From ANME-2 cluster archaeon (GTDB lineage Archaea > Halobacteriota > Methanosarcinia > Methanosarcinales > Methanocomedenaceae): 18,798 nucleotides of DNA. The stretch covers positions 1-18,798 of the forward strand of contig JAMJFV010000012.1 in the NCBI GenBank assembly GCA_023544495.1, in the 5' to 3' direction. Positions 1 to 6,279 of the stretch are shown here, piece by piece; position 1 is the first letter of the stretch; each line of letters begins with the position of its first letter. The notes beneath the pieces were generated by a model. That model made no database searches. It had not been told where the DNA came from and was given only the letters and a program-made list of their open reading frames with translations. The position numbers were made by a program, and so were the translations under genes.

Positions 1-671
1 GTGCCGCCCGCCAGCAGCGCACCCGTGTTCATACCCGCATTTCCCTCCACAATGATAATGCCCTTTCGCATCAAAATACCCGTGCTCAGGCTAACGTCAC
101 CTTCAACCATCACCCTGACATCACGCTCACACCTGGCGCCAACCGTGTCCCTGAGCACACCGTCCGCCAGAACAAGGCATGGCACATCCTCATCCTGGTA
201 AGAATTCCTGCTGTCAGTGAACTCATCCGCGCCCATGTCGTAGTGCAGGATATCTGTGATGGACCTGAAACACCGGTAACCCTCCCGGTCAGACACCACC
301 TCTACCACATTCCCCATTGGCTGCGCCACGCTGCCTGAGACATATATCCGGCCCGATACCATGCTGATACCCATGCGGGTGCCCACATTCCCGTCCACGA
401 ATATGCTCCCCACATCCAGCACACGACCGTTGCCACCGAAATATTTCAAGTCGACACCCAGGCTGGAAGCCAGCCTGCTGCCCGCATTTCCCTTGATGTG
501 TACATCCCTGCCAGACCGCAGGTGTTCCACCAGGTCACAGTATGTGTATTCACTCTCCTGCTGCCCTTCAACAGGAGCGTTGGGGTCGAGTTCTGAGCCC
601 TGGTGCTGCCAGAAGAAATTGTATGTGAAATCGCACAGGCAGTTCACAGGAGATTTGATGATCAGTATCAT
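1..671 (-). CDS. GXGXG repeat protein related to FwdC / glutamate synthase domain 3 (partial, C-terminus off the left edge)
   Basis: Reading the minus strand from ATG at 671 gives an open frame of about 223 codons that leaves the window at base 1 without a stop. It begins MILIIKSPVNCLCDFTYNFF. Glycine-rich beta-helix segments follow, including GNAGSRLASSLG, GNVGTRMGISM, GRIYVSGSV, and near the edge GNAGMNTGALLAGG. This G-x-x-G / I-x-V-x-G pattern is the GXGXG fold shared by formylmethanofuran dehydrogenase subunit C and the third domain of glutamate synthase (stand-alone in archaea). Two GXGXG blocks are separated by an insert of roughly 70 residues containing two cysteines. In-frame TAG at 692-690 bounds the start; a TTG at 683 is an alternative. 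No strong ribosome binding site is seen. Whether it serves a formylmethanofuran dehydrogenase, a glutamate synthase or neither cannot be decided, because the neighbouring genes lie outside the window. The N-terminal ~60 residues are not typical of FwdC as I know it. Confidence 0.7.
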   Translation of the reverse strand, partial: MILIIKSPVNCLCDFTYNFFWQHQGSELDPNAPVEGQQESEYTYCDLVEHLRSGRDVHIKGNAGSRLASSLGVDLKYFGGNGRVLDVGSIFVDGNVGTRMGISMVSGRIYVSGSVAQPMGNVVEVVSDREGYRCFRSITDILHYDMGADEFTDSRNSYQDEDVPCLVLADGVLRDTVGARCERDVRVMVEGDVSLSTGILMRKGIIIVEGNAGMNTGALLAGG

Positions 672-753
672 TGTGTCATTCAATGTGATCTAATTATCTG
701 GTATGTTTAATTAATTATCGGGATTTATTATAATAATTGATATCTGGGTTGCT

Positions 754-770
754 GTAAAAAGTTTTTATTT
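754..770 (+). promoter_or_regulatory. Putative TATA/BRE promoter of the 77-residue protein gene
   Basis: A purine run (GTAAAAAG, 754-761) followed by TTTTTATTT (762-770) looks like a BRE plus TATA box. Its centre lies 26 bp before ATG 792, the spacing expected if transcription starts at the start codon (leaderless mRNA). There is no Shine-Dalgarno sequence upstream of this ATG. This is inference from spacing only. Confidence 0.4.
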
Positions 771-791
771 GACAGATTACAAGAAAATACT

Positions 792-1025
792 ATGAGTTCA
801 GAAATCAAAAATGAGTTTCTTACAGAATTAAAACATGCTGGAAATCCTCTTGTGGAGCTTGGTTTATATAATTCTACAAGAGGTGGGATAATGCTCCACC
901 CCCATCGGAAGATAAGGACGTTTCCCTGCCACAAGCATTCAAGTAAAGAGATTCTTGAATCAGAGGAAATGTCCATAGAAGATGTTCTCAAAGAGCTGGA
1001 AAACATGATTAGGGGACAAAGTTAG
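792..1025 (+). CDS. Small hypothetical protein, 77 residues
   Basis: I do not recognise this protein. It is 77 residues, starts MSSEIKNEFLTEL, and has a central basic, histidine-containing stretch (HPHRKIRTFPCHKH, about residues 36-49) and a charged, probably helical C-terminus (EEMSIEDVLKELENM). One Cys and five His residues could bind metal, but there is no CxxC pair. No signal peptide or membrane segment is seen, so it is probably cytosolic. The composition (acidic helices, no low-complexity stretch) looks like a real protein. The opposite-strand frame here translates to a serine/leucine-rich sequence typical of a shadow. It sits alone between a divergent GXGXG gene and trm5, with its own TATA-like element 26 bp upstream. 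Confidence 0.6.
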   Translation: MSSEIKNEFLTELKHAGNPLVELGLYNSTRGGIMLHPHRKIRTFPCHKHSSKEILESEEMSIEDVLKELENMIRGQS

Positions 1026-1157
1026 TATTGTGGCACCACACATATTTAGAGATAATCCCTTTAATCCTTCTGCTGTTTATCGGTTGCACCTTATCGGCCT
1101 GACAGACAGAGGTGACAGGTTCAGTTGAATAATATCAACCATTATTTAATTAACTAA

Positions 1158-1170
1158 ACCCTTTTATCGT
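1158..1170 (+). promoter_or_regulatory. Putative TATA box of trm5
   Basis: ACCCTTTTATCG has its AT core (CTTTTAT) centred near 1165, 26 bp upstream of ATG 1191. No Shine-Dalgarno sequence is visible before the start (preceding bases GTAAATCCC), so the message may be leaderless. Confidence 0.4.
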
Positions 1171-1190
1171 GCCAGTACATTGTAAATCCC

Positions 1191-2210
1191 ATGAAACTAT
1201 GGGCCATCAGGGTACCCAGAAAAATGGCAGAAGACACACGCAAGCTGCTCCTGCAGACAGGTATTATCCACGCGGAAGCCCGTATATACCGGGACAACGA
1301 ATACATCATCATCCCCGTGAACGCTAAACCTGACCTTGGCGAACTGGCAGGAATCCCAGATAAGAATATCACTATCATCCAAGCCGAGTTTGAAACGAAG
1401 CAGAAAAAACCATCCCTTGAAAACCTGCTGGGCTTCACACCAACCTTTGATGTGGTAGGAGATATCGCCATCATAGACGCCGATGACCCTGACGCAGCAC
1501 TCATCGCCAGTGCATTGATGGAGTTTCGCAAAAGCCTCAAAGTTGTCCTCGGAGCCGCCGGCCCGGTTGAAGGCGAGTTTCGGACCAGGCAATTTGTGGT
1601 GCTGGCAGGCGAGTACAGGACCCATACCGTGCACATGGAATACGGATGCCGGTATAAGGTAGACCTTGCCGGAGCCTATTTTTCAGGCCGCCTGGGGAGC
1701 GAGCGCCAAAGAGTGACCGAAAAAGTGAAACCAGGGCAGTGCGTGGTGGACCTGTTCGCAGGCGTGGGACCGTTCAGCATCCTTATTGGGAGGACCGTGC
1801 CCGGTGCCAGTGTGGTGGCCATTGATAAGAACCCGGCCGCTGTTGAGTTGCTGAGGGAGAACATCCTGCTGAACAGGGTGGATAATGTTCGGGCTGTGGA
1901 GGACGATGCCAGGGATGCGGCCGTAGAACTGGAACACCGGGCAGACCATGTCATCATGAACCTGCCCCAGTCTGCCAGAGAATTCCTGGACAGTGGCATC
2001 AGAGTGGCGAGGGATGGGGGCATGGTGCATTTTTATGATATCACGCACGAGGATGATTTATATCAAACCTCTTGGGACTTGATACAGGGTGCTGCGGCGC
2101 GACAGGGCAGAGGAGTGGAGTGTGTTGAAAAGAGGATCGTGCGGTCGTATGCACCGCACCAGTATAATGTGTGCATTGAGTTTCAGGTTATTGGAAATGA
2201 ACAAATGTGA
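1191..2210 (+). CDS. trm5: tRNA (guanine(37)-N1)-methyltransferase, Trm5 family
   Basis: This enzyme transfers a methyl group from S-adenosylmethionine to N1 of G37, next to the anticodon, which prevents +1 frameshifting; in archaea the product can feed wyosine synthesis. The 339-residue length matches archaeal Trm5b (336 in Methanocaldococcus jannaschii). The N-terminal ~65 residues form the small tRNA-recognising D1 domain, followed by D2 and a class I methyltransferase domain. Family signatures seen: GEYRT with R143, HMEYGCRYKVDL, YFSGRLGSERQRV with E171-R172 (the catalytic Glu/Arg pair of the family), SAM motif I VVDLFAGVGPFS (D187 region), the acidic SAM-ribose strand VVAIDKNP, and the NLP motif at N257-P259. 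ATG 1191 is the first in-frame Met and keeps D1 complete. It is monocistronic, facing a convergent zinc-ribbon gene. Confidence 0.93.
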   Translation: MKLWAIRVPRKMAEDTRKLLLQTGIIHAEARIYRDNEYIIIPVNAKPDLGELAGIPDKNITIIQAEFETKQKKPSLENLLGFTPTFDVVGDIAIIDADDPDAALIASALMEFRKSLKVVLGAAGPVEGEFRTRQFVVLAGEYRTHTVHMEYGCRYKVDLAGAYFSGRLGSERQRVTEKVKPGQCVVDLFAGVGPFSILIGRTVPGASVVAIDKNPAAVELLRENILLNRVDNVRAVEDDARDAAVELEHRADHVIMNLPQSAREFLDSGIRVARDGGMVHFYDITHEDDLYQTSWDLIQGAAARQGRGVECVEKRIVRSYAPHQYNVCIEFQVIGNEQM

Positions 2211-2273
2211 TTGTAATATCTTTATAACTGGCAAATATTTACTGTACACTTCTTCTTCCTTCCTGAAATCGCT

Positions 2274-2648
2274 TTATTGATGCATAAATGATGGTGATTG
2301 GCTTCCATATCGTATACAATTTACTTTCTTAATAAACTCATCACTGTAGTTTGCTGTTCCGCTGACACCTATTATTTTGTCGGTGTGATGTTTTTTACAC
2401 ATTTCATTTGTACATATCCAGTAGGTTGTAGGGCAAACTTTGATACTATGGCTTGAAATTATAGTTCGATCGTAATTCTCGTTTGGCCGTAATTTGCTTC
2501 CACACACAGAACAATGTATCGGAGGGATTACTGTGAACAATGGAAACATTTCTCCATTATGTTCAGCTTCAGGAATGTCTTGTATGATTTTTCCATCCAC
2601 TACTTCTTTAGCTATTGATTTATTTTTACATATGTTGCCTTTTGCCAT
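2274..2648 (-). CDS. Zinc-ribbon protein of unknown function, possibly the N-terminal remnant of a transposase
   Basis: This 124-residue protein has two cysteine pairs, C46-x2-C49 (CSVCG) and C79-x4-C84 (CTNEMC), with a further C72, a likely zinc ribbon. The segment between them (YDRTIISSHSIKVCPTTYWIC) and the tail (TDKIIGVSGTANYSDEFIKK) resemble the N-terminal DNA-binding part of some archaeal transposases or transposon-associated proteins. The protein stops abruptly after YGSQSPSFMHQ with no catalytic domain, and the next gene ends only 63 bp away. It is AT-rich compared with trm5. I therefore read it as a truncated element gene, but a free-standing zinc-ribbon protein remains possible. A TATA-like sequence lies 26 bp upstream, so it may still be expressed. 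Confidence 0.45.
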   Translation of the reverse strand: MAKGNICKNKSIAKEVVDGKIIQDIPEAEHNGEMFPLFTVIPPIHCSVCGSKLRPNENYDRTIISSHSIKVCPTTYWICTNEMCKKHHTDKIIGVSGTANYSDEFIKKVNCIRYGSQSPSFMHQ

Positions 2649-2666
2649 ACATATGTATAAATTGAA

Positions 2667-2679
2667 TATTTATAATTAA
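2667..2679 (-). promoter_or_regulatory. Putative TATA box of the zinc-ribbon gene
   Basis: On the minus strand TTATAAATATT is centred near 2673, about 26 bp before ATG 2648. The gene has no Shine-Dalgarno sequence, so a leaderless transcript is plausible. Confidence 0.35.
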
Positions 2680-2978
2680 GTTTACTATAATGTTTAAATG
2701 TCAACATTCGGTTGAAAATGTTACGTTGATAAAATCAGGAAATAATAAAAAGTCTCAAAAACCATATATATAATTATTTATACTATTGGTGTGGAAAAAG
2801 AATAAGGGAATATTTTTAGATATCTTAACCGGGAGGAGGAGCAATACAATTAAGAAATTGAGATGTTGCTTGAGAATTAATATGGAATCCTTGCATAACC
2901 GAGTGTAAAATTCATTGTTCAAACATTAACACTGTCGCTCCATTGAAATGTGAAGATATCTATTTCAGGTAAAATAAG

Positions 2979-2990
2979 TAAGTTATAAGA
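2979..2990 (+). promoter_or_regulatory. Putative promoter of the PGF-CTERM surface protein gene
   Basis: TAAGTTATAAGA, with its TATA core centred near 2985, would start transcription around 3011. That gives a short leader containing the GGGAG Shine-Dalgarno sequence (3024-3028) nine bases before ATG 3038. A stronger but more distant TATA-like stretch exists at about 2764-2782. Confidence 0.35.
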
Positions 2991-3037
2991 GTTTAAGTAA
3001 TAATGTTCAATTCATAAAAATTAGGGAGTACCATATT

Positions 3038-4594
3038 ATGAGATCAATAAATCATTTTACGGCTTTGAAAATCTGCTTGTTCGTTGGGATAAGTATACTA
3101 TTCATTACAAATGTTAGTGCAACCGATGAAAATAATTACTTTTATTATTCTGGCCAGGGTAATGATCTTGCGAATTACATGTATTTAGAACTTGATTTAC
3201 AGAATACTACCACGGCAAATCTTACATTTTCCACCAGATATAATATTGAAGAAACAGGAGATTTTGCCATAGCATTCATCTCATATGATAACAATATTAT
3301 AGAGCTAATTACATGGGACATTTTGAATGGAACTCAGTCTGATTGGATCACTAAGAGCTATGATCTATCATCCTTTACCGGAAAACAGTCTTACATTGGT
3401 TTTTATTATGAAACCGATAACTCTGGAATAGGGGAAGGATTCTATGTTGACAACATAAAAATTACCGTCGACGATAAAATACTATTGTATGACGACGGTG
3501 AAAGCGGATATGGCAACTGGACATTAGCAGGATTTACTCAGAGATCCGATACAGTTCAAGATACTACTCCTCCGGTGATAAACAACCCGTCTGATGTACA
3601 AATTGAGCAGGATGTTACAGGAAGCATTACCTGGATAATAACCGAGACATATCCGGATAAGTACTGGGTACTGAGGAACAGCACTGAAATTGTAGCTCCT
3701 GCTGATTATGAAAATAATGAAGAACTTACTGTGCCGATCAATACTTCTGCACTGGGTATCTGGAACTATACTATTTTTTGTAATGATACTTCAGGGAATG
3801 AGACAAGTGACCAGGTAAACATTACGATAACAACAAAACACATTGTCGATGATAGAAGTAACGGCGGTAGTAGCAGCGGTGGCAGTAGGAGCGGCGGCAG
3901 CAGCAGCAGCGGTAGCAGCGGGGGAGGCGGAGGTGGCACCTCTGGTGAAGACTTTGAGAATATATTGATATCAGAAACCGAAAGGGAATATGTCAATAAA
4001 AATTCAGACGTAAGTTACCGTTTTGATAGCGAAGGTAACATGATCCGGTATATTAACTTCACAGGTCTGACAAGTTCTGGACAGATTGCAGCAAAAGTTG
4101 AAATACTGAAAAACAATTCTACACTGGTGGATTATGCCCCTCAAGATATAGTATTCAAGTATATGGGTATCTATGTGGGAAATCTTGGCTGGGCTAACCC
4201 AAATAACATAGCAGATTCGACCATTGGTTTTATCGTGAATAAAACGTGGGTTACTGAAAATGAGATCGATAGATCCTCTATCACTTTGAACCGTTACAAC
4301 AATGGAAAATGGAATCCTCTTGAAACTTCTCAGAAAAATGAAGATTTAGATTCCCTTTATTTCGAATCGAAAACACCAGGTTTTTCGATATTTGCAGTGA
4401 CAGGGCGTAAAGCTGTTGTTCCTCAAAGTGGCGAAGAAAGTGTCACTGTGGAGCCAACAATCACAGTGGAAAGGAAAGAGCCCGTTACTGAGGGAACACC
4501 AGATAATAACAATACCGGTATACCAGGTTTCGGTATACTGCCAGGTTTATCCATCCTGGTGATTGTAGTGCAGTTATTGTGCAGGAAACATTAA
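3038..4594 (+). CDS. Secreted surface protein with PGF-pre-PGF domain and PGF-CTERM-type sorting signal
   Basis: This 518-residue protein probably sits on the outer cell surface. An N-terminal signal peptide (about 1-29, hydrophobic ICLFVGISILFITNVSA) precedes a jelly-roll/MAM-like domain (about 33-165, with GEGFYVDNIKI as seen in peptidase M6-associated modules). An Ig/HYR-like domain follows (about 178-265, starting TTPPVINNP), then a Ser/Gly linker (about 275-301). Residues about 316-456 match the archaeal PGF-pre-PGF domain (FTGLTSSGQIAAKVEILKN, and GFSIFAVTGRK at its end). The C-terminus GIPGFGILPGLSILVIVVQ followed by CRKH is a PGF, hydrophobic helix and basic tail: the signal cut and lipid-anchored by archaeosortases. 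Many N-x-S/T sequons suggest glycosylation. The start is set by GGGAG nine bases upstream. It is AT-rich, with its own promoter and terminator. Its role (adhesion, S-layer accessory) is unknown; location next to secreted cytochromes suggests a cell-envelope function. Confidence 0.85.
   Translation: MRSINHFTALKICLFVGISILFITNVSATDENNYFYYSGQGNDLANYMYLELDLQNTTTANLTFSTRYNIEETGDFAIAFISYDNNIIELITWDILNGTQSDWITKSYDLSSFTGKQSYIGFYYETDNSGIGEGFYVDNIKITVDDKILLYDDGESGYGNWTLAGFTQRSDTVQDTTPPVINNPSDVQIEQDVTGSITWIITETYPDKYWVLRNSTEIVAPADYENNEELTVPINTSALGIWNYTIFCNDTSGNETSDQVNITITTKHIVDDRSNGGSSSGGSRSGGSSSSGSSGGGGGGTSGEDFENILISETEREYVNKNSDVSYRFDSEGNMIRYINFTGLTSSGQIAAKVEILKNNSTLVDYAPQDIVFKYMGIYVGNLGWANPNNIADSTIGFIVNKTWVTENEIDRSSITLNRYNNGKWNPLETSQKNEDLDSLYFESKTPGFSIFAVTGRKAVVPQSGEESVTVEPTITVERKEPVTEGTPDNNNTGIPGFGILPGLSILVIVVQLLCRKH
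3861..3940 (+). repeat. Low-complexity GGC/AGC tract encoding a Ser/Gly linker
   Basis: An 80-bp run of mainly GGC, GGT, AGC and AGT codons encodes a flexible linker of about 27 residues, nearly all Gly or Ser with one Arg. It separates the N-terminal beta domains from the PGF-pre-PGF domain. The tract is locally very GC-rich inside an AT-rich gene, and such tracts are prone to length change by slippage. Confidence 0.8.
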
Positions 4595-4596
4595 TA

Positions 4597-4629
4597 GGGC
4601 CTTTATTCAGGCCCCATTATCCTTTTTTT
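4597..4629 (+). terminator. Hairpin plus T-run terminator after the surface protein gene
   Basis: GGGCCT (4597-4602), loop TTATTC and AGGCCC (4609-4614) form a perfect 6-bp stem beginning three bases after the TAA stop. A run of seven T follows at 4623-4629. It isolates the surface protein gene from the downstream cytochrome. Confidence 0.75.
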
Positions 4630-4980
4630 GTGGTGATCGATCTATTTTTTAAAATGGCGATATATTTTATCTGCGGTTTTCTTATACTCACCAACACGAA
4701 TTGTAACAGTCTCATATATAGACATACTATATATAATATAATCCACATTAAATAGTCCAAATCGAAAGCCTTTAATACATAAAATCCAAACTATTAACTA
4801 TATTGCGATCGTTGCAATTAGTGTTGGTGGGAACCATTATAATGTATCTTCTAAAGTAGGGGTTTAGAAGCTGTAAGATATCAACAGAACGTGATCACCG
4901 TTATACTGCAATTCCATAGTGATTCTCACAATGCACTATGCTGCGGTCCCGAAAATAGTACCATTAAGGGAGGAAAAGAA
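4630..4980. other. 351-bp intergenic control region of the octaheme cytochrome gene
   Basis: No gene is supported here. The region contains TATA-like runs (4713-4742, and ATTATAATG near 4837-4845) that could drive the cytochrome gene with a leader of roughly 115-220 bases, and a long-range inverted repeat listed separately. In-frame codons extend upstream from 4981 to 4891 but encode no signal peptide and are best read as untranslated leader. Confidence 0.45.
4689..4829. repeat. Imperfect inverted repeat pair, 141 bp outer span
   Basis: CACCAACACGAATTG at 4689-4703 and CAATTAGTGTTGGTG at 4815-4829 are inverted copies matching at 14 of 15 positions. Weaker similarity continues inward for about 17 bases on each side (AAC, TC and TATAG matches). 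The 111-bp centre is AT-rich without an ORF. No obvious target duplication flanks the pair. It could be a small MITE-like element, a structured leader, or a paired operator upstream of the cytochrome gene. Confidence 0.5.
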
Positions 4981-6132
4981 ATGATAAGAAAGGGACTTGT
5001 TTATTTAACAACATCTTTTGTGCTTTTGCTGTTAGTGAGTTTAGCTATCGCGTTAATACCGCCGCCACCGGTAAATCAGAATATTGGGATATATGATACA
5101 ATATTTTCAGATTTCAATGCGTCTGATTGTAGGGAATGTCATTCATCTGGTCTGGTGGACAGACACCATTTGTTAGTACAGAACGAGGGATTTGGATGTA
5201 TGGACTGTCATGAGGTCACTGAAAGTGGACTTAATTTTACCAGAAATTGTCTGGACTGTCATCTTAGCTCTCCTCACCATGAAACAGAAGCTGCCGAGAA
5301 TCTGAATTGCAGTCACTGCCATGGTAGTTTAGTAGACGATCCTGGTGATGGACACGAGATACCAACCTATAATAAATCTATGGTAACACCGGACACCAGT
5401 TATAAATTCATAAATGATTCATCCGGATTAAAAGTTGGAGGTTGTGAAGCCTGCCATGAAATGGATGCGTCAGCTGATCCAGTGATTCAGTCAAACCAGG
5501 GGACACACCATAGCCTGGGCCAATTATCCGGAAATTGTACGGTTTGCCACATGCCAACTGGTGATTTGCTTGACATTAGAAAATGTGAACAATGTCATGG
5601 TATCAAGTCACTGCACAGTATCCAGTACAACTACGATACTACAACAGGTCAGCTTGGATACGGTCATATTGGTGAAAACTGGGACTGCTGGGGATGCCAT
5701 GGATGGTTTGATTATTACAGCGTATATCCCCTGAGTAATACAGATGTTAATTCATTGATCTTTGCCGCATCATCTGTTATAGCCAGTGAGCCTCCTTTTG
5801 ATGGACCCACGGTTCCACAAATTGATTCGATCGAACCAGGAGACATAACAGCTGGTCAGGATATGCCCGTAATTATCTATGGTAGCAACTTTGTAAATAC
5901 CTATAAGGGAATTACCTATACATCCAATGTAGTTCTGGATAACGACCTGATCCTGGTACCGGATTCCATAACTCAAACAGAAATAGAAGTAACCTTCCCG
6001 GGGACACTTGAACCAGCCAATTATGGTTTATGGGTGGTAAAGAACGGAAGTACGAGCAGCAATAAAGCTTCATTGAATATTCTACCTGAATTACCTCAAT
6101 TCTTAATCGTGGAAAGGAAGGTTGTGGAATAA
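4981..6132 (+). CDS. Secreted octaheme cytochrome c with C-terminal IPT/TIG domain
   Basis: The protein is 383 residues from ATG 4981, chosen because GGGAGG (4968-4973) lies seven bases upstream and the frame then opens with a signal peptide (basic MIRKG, then the hydrophobic core FVLLLLVSLAIA). The further ATG at 4891 in the same frame would bury the signal peptide and lacks a ribosome site. Eight CxxCH heme-attachment motifs lie between residues 50 and 240 (CRECH, CMDCH, CLDCH, CSHCH, CEACH, CTVCH, CEQCH, CWGCH), with extra histidines suited to bis-His ligation. Residues about 279-370 form an IPT/TIG Ig-like domain (PQIDSIEPGDITAGQ, VIIYGSNF, SNKASLNI). There is no C-terminal membrane segment or sorting signal, so it should be soluble in the pseudoperiplasm or bound by protein contacts through TIG. 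Its first heme module resembles that of the giant cytochrome downstream, suggesting partner proteins in extracellular electron transfer. Confidence 0.88.
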   Translation: MIRKGLVYLTTSFVLLLLVSLAIALIPPPPVNQNIGIYDTIFSDFNASDCRECHSSGLVDRHHLLVQNEGFGCMDCHEVTESGLNFTRNCLDCHLSSPHHETEAAENLNCSHCHGSLVDDPGDGHEIPTYNKSMVTPDTSYKFINDSSGLKVGGCEACHEMDASADPVIQSNQGTHHSLGQLSGNCTVCHMPTGDLLDIRKCEQCHGIKSLHSIQYNYDTTTGQLGYGHIGENWDCWGCHGWFDYYSVYPLSNTDVNSLIFAASSVIASEPPFDGPTVPQIDSIEPGDITAGQDMPVIIYGSNFVNTYKGITYTSNVVLDNDLILVPDSITQTEIEVTFPGTLEPANYGLWVVKNGSTSSNKASLNILPELPQFLIVERKVVE

Positions 6133-6163
6133 TTCTGGTCCGGGAATATTTGGAAGTAACATG

Positions 6164-6196
6164 GGGATCTGATACCAGATCCCTATCATTTTTTTT
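6164..6196 (+). terminator. Hairpin plus T-run terminator after the octaheme cytochrome gene
   Basis: GGGATCTG (6164-6171), a four-base loop ATAC and CAGATCCC (6176-6183) form a perfect 8-bp stem, followed by eight T at 6189-6196. The T-run leads into AAAAAATG, so the same AT stretch might also serve as a TATA-like element for the gene at 6280. Confidence 0.8.
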
Positions 6197-6279
6197 AAAA
6201 AATGTATCGCATCACTACGTATGCCTGATAGAACTATGGAACTGAGGAATATGACAATGATAGGGGTGAATCAATATCG

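Larger units (their letters stand above)
2649..3037. other. AT-rich intergenic region with two possible promoters and an orphan Shine-Dalgarno-like tract
   Basis: No gene can be supported in these 389 bases. They hold a strong AT-rich TATA-like stretch (ATATATATAATTATTTATA, about 2764-2782), then a perfect SD-like polypurine GGGAGGAGGAG at 2831-2841 that is followed only by frames of a few codons, and then a second TATA-like element near 2985. The first part could be the control region of a lost gene, or a roughly 240-base leader for the surface-protein gene at 3038. Confidence 0.4.

Noticed and set aside
1..693. Two plus-strand open frames (1-201 and 361-693)
   Set aside because: Their translations are Ser/Thr/Pro-rich without family features, while the minus strand encodes a continuous GXGXG repeat protein through the whole stretch.
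728..1006. Minus-strand open frame opposite the 77-residue gene
   Set aside because: Its composition is Ser/Leu-rich and shadow-like; the plus-strand frame has protein-like charge distribution and a well-placed TATA box.
1026..1037. TGTGG-CA-CCACA hairpin after the 77-residue gene as a terminator
   Set aside because: The stem is only 5 bp with a 2-base loop and no T-run follows.
3861..3940. Possible CRISPR or tandem DNA repeat
   Set aside because: The tract has no regular repeat-spacer spacing; it is codon-level Gly/Ser low complexity inside a gene.
3766..3996. Minus-strand frame with long proline/leucine runs
   Set aside because: It is the antisense of the Ser/Gly linker codons; the sense strand belongs to a complete secreted protein.
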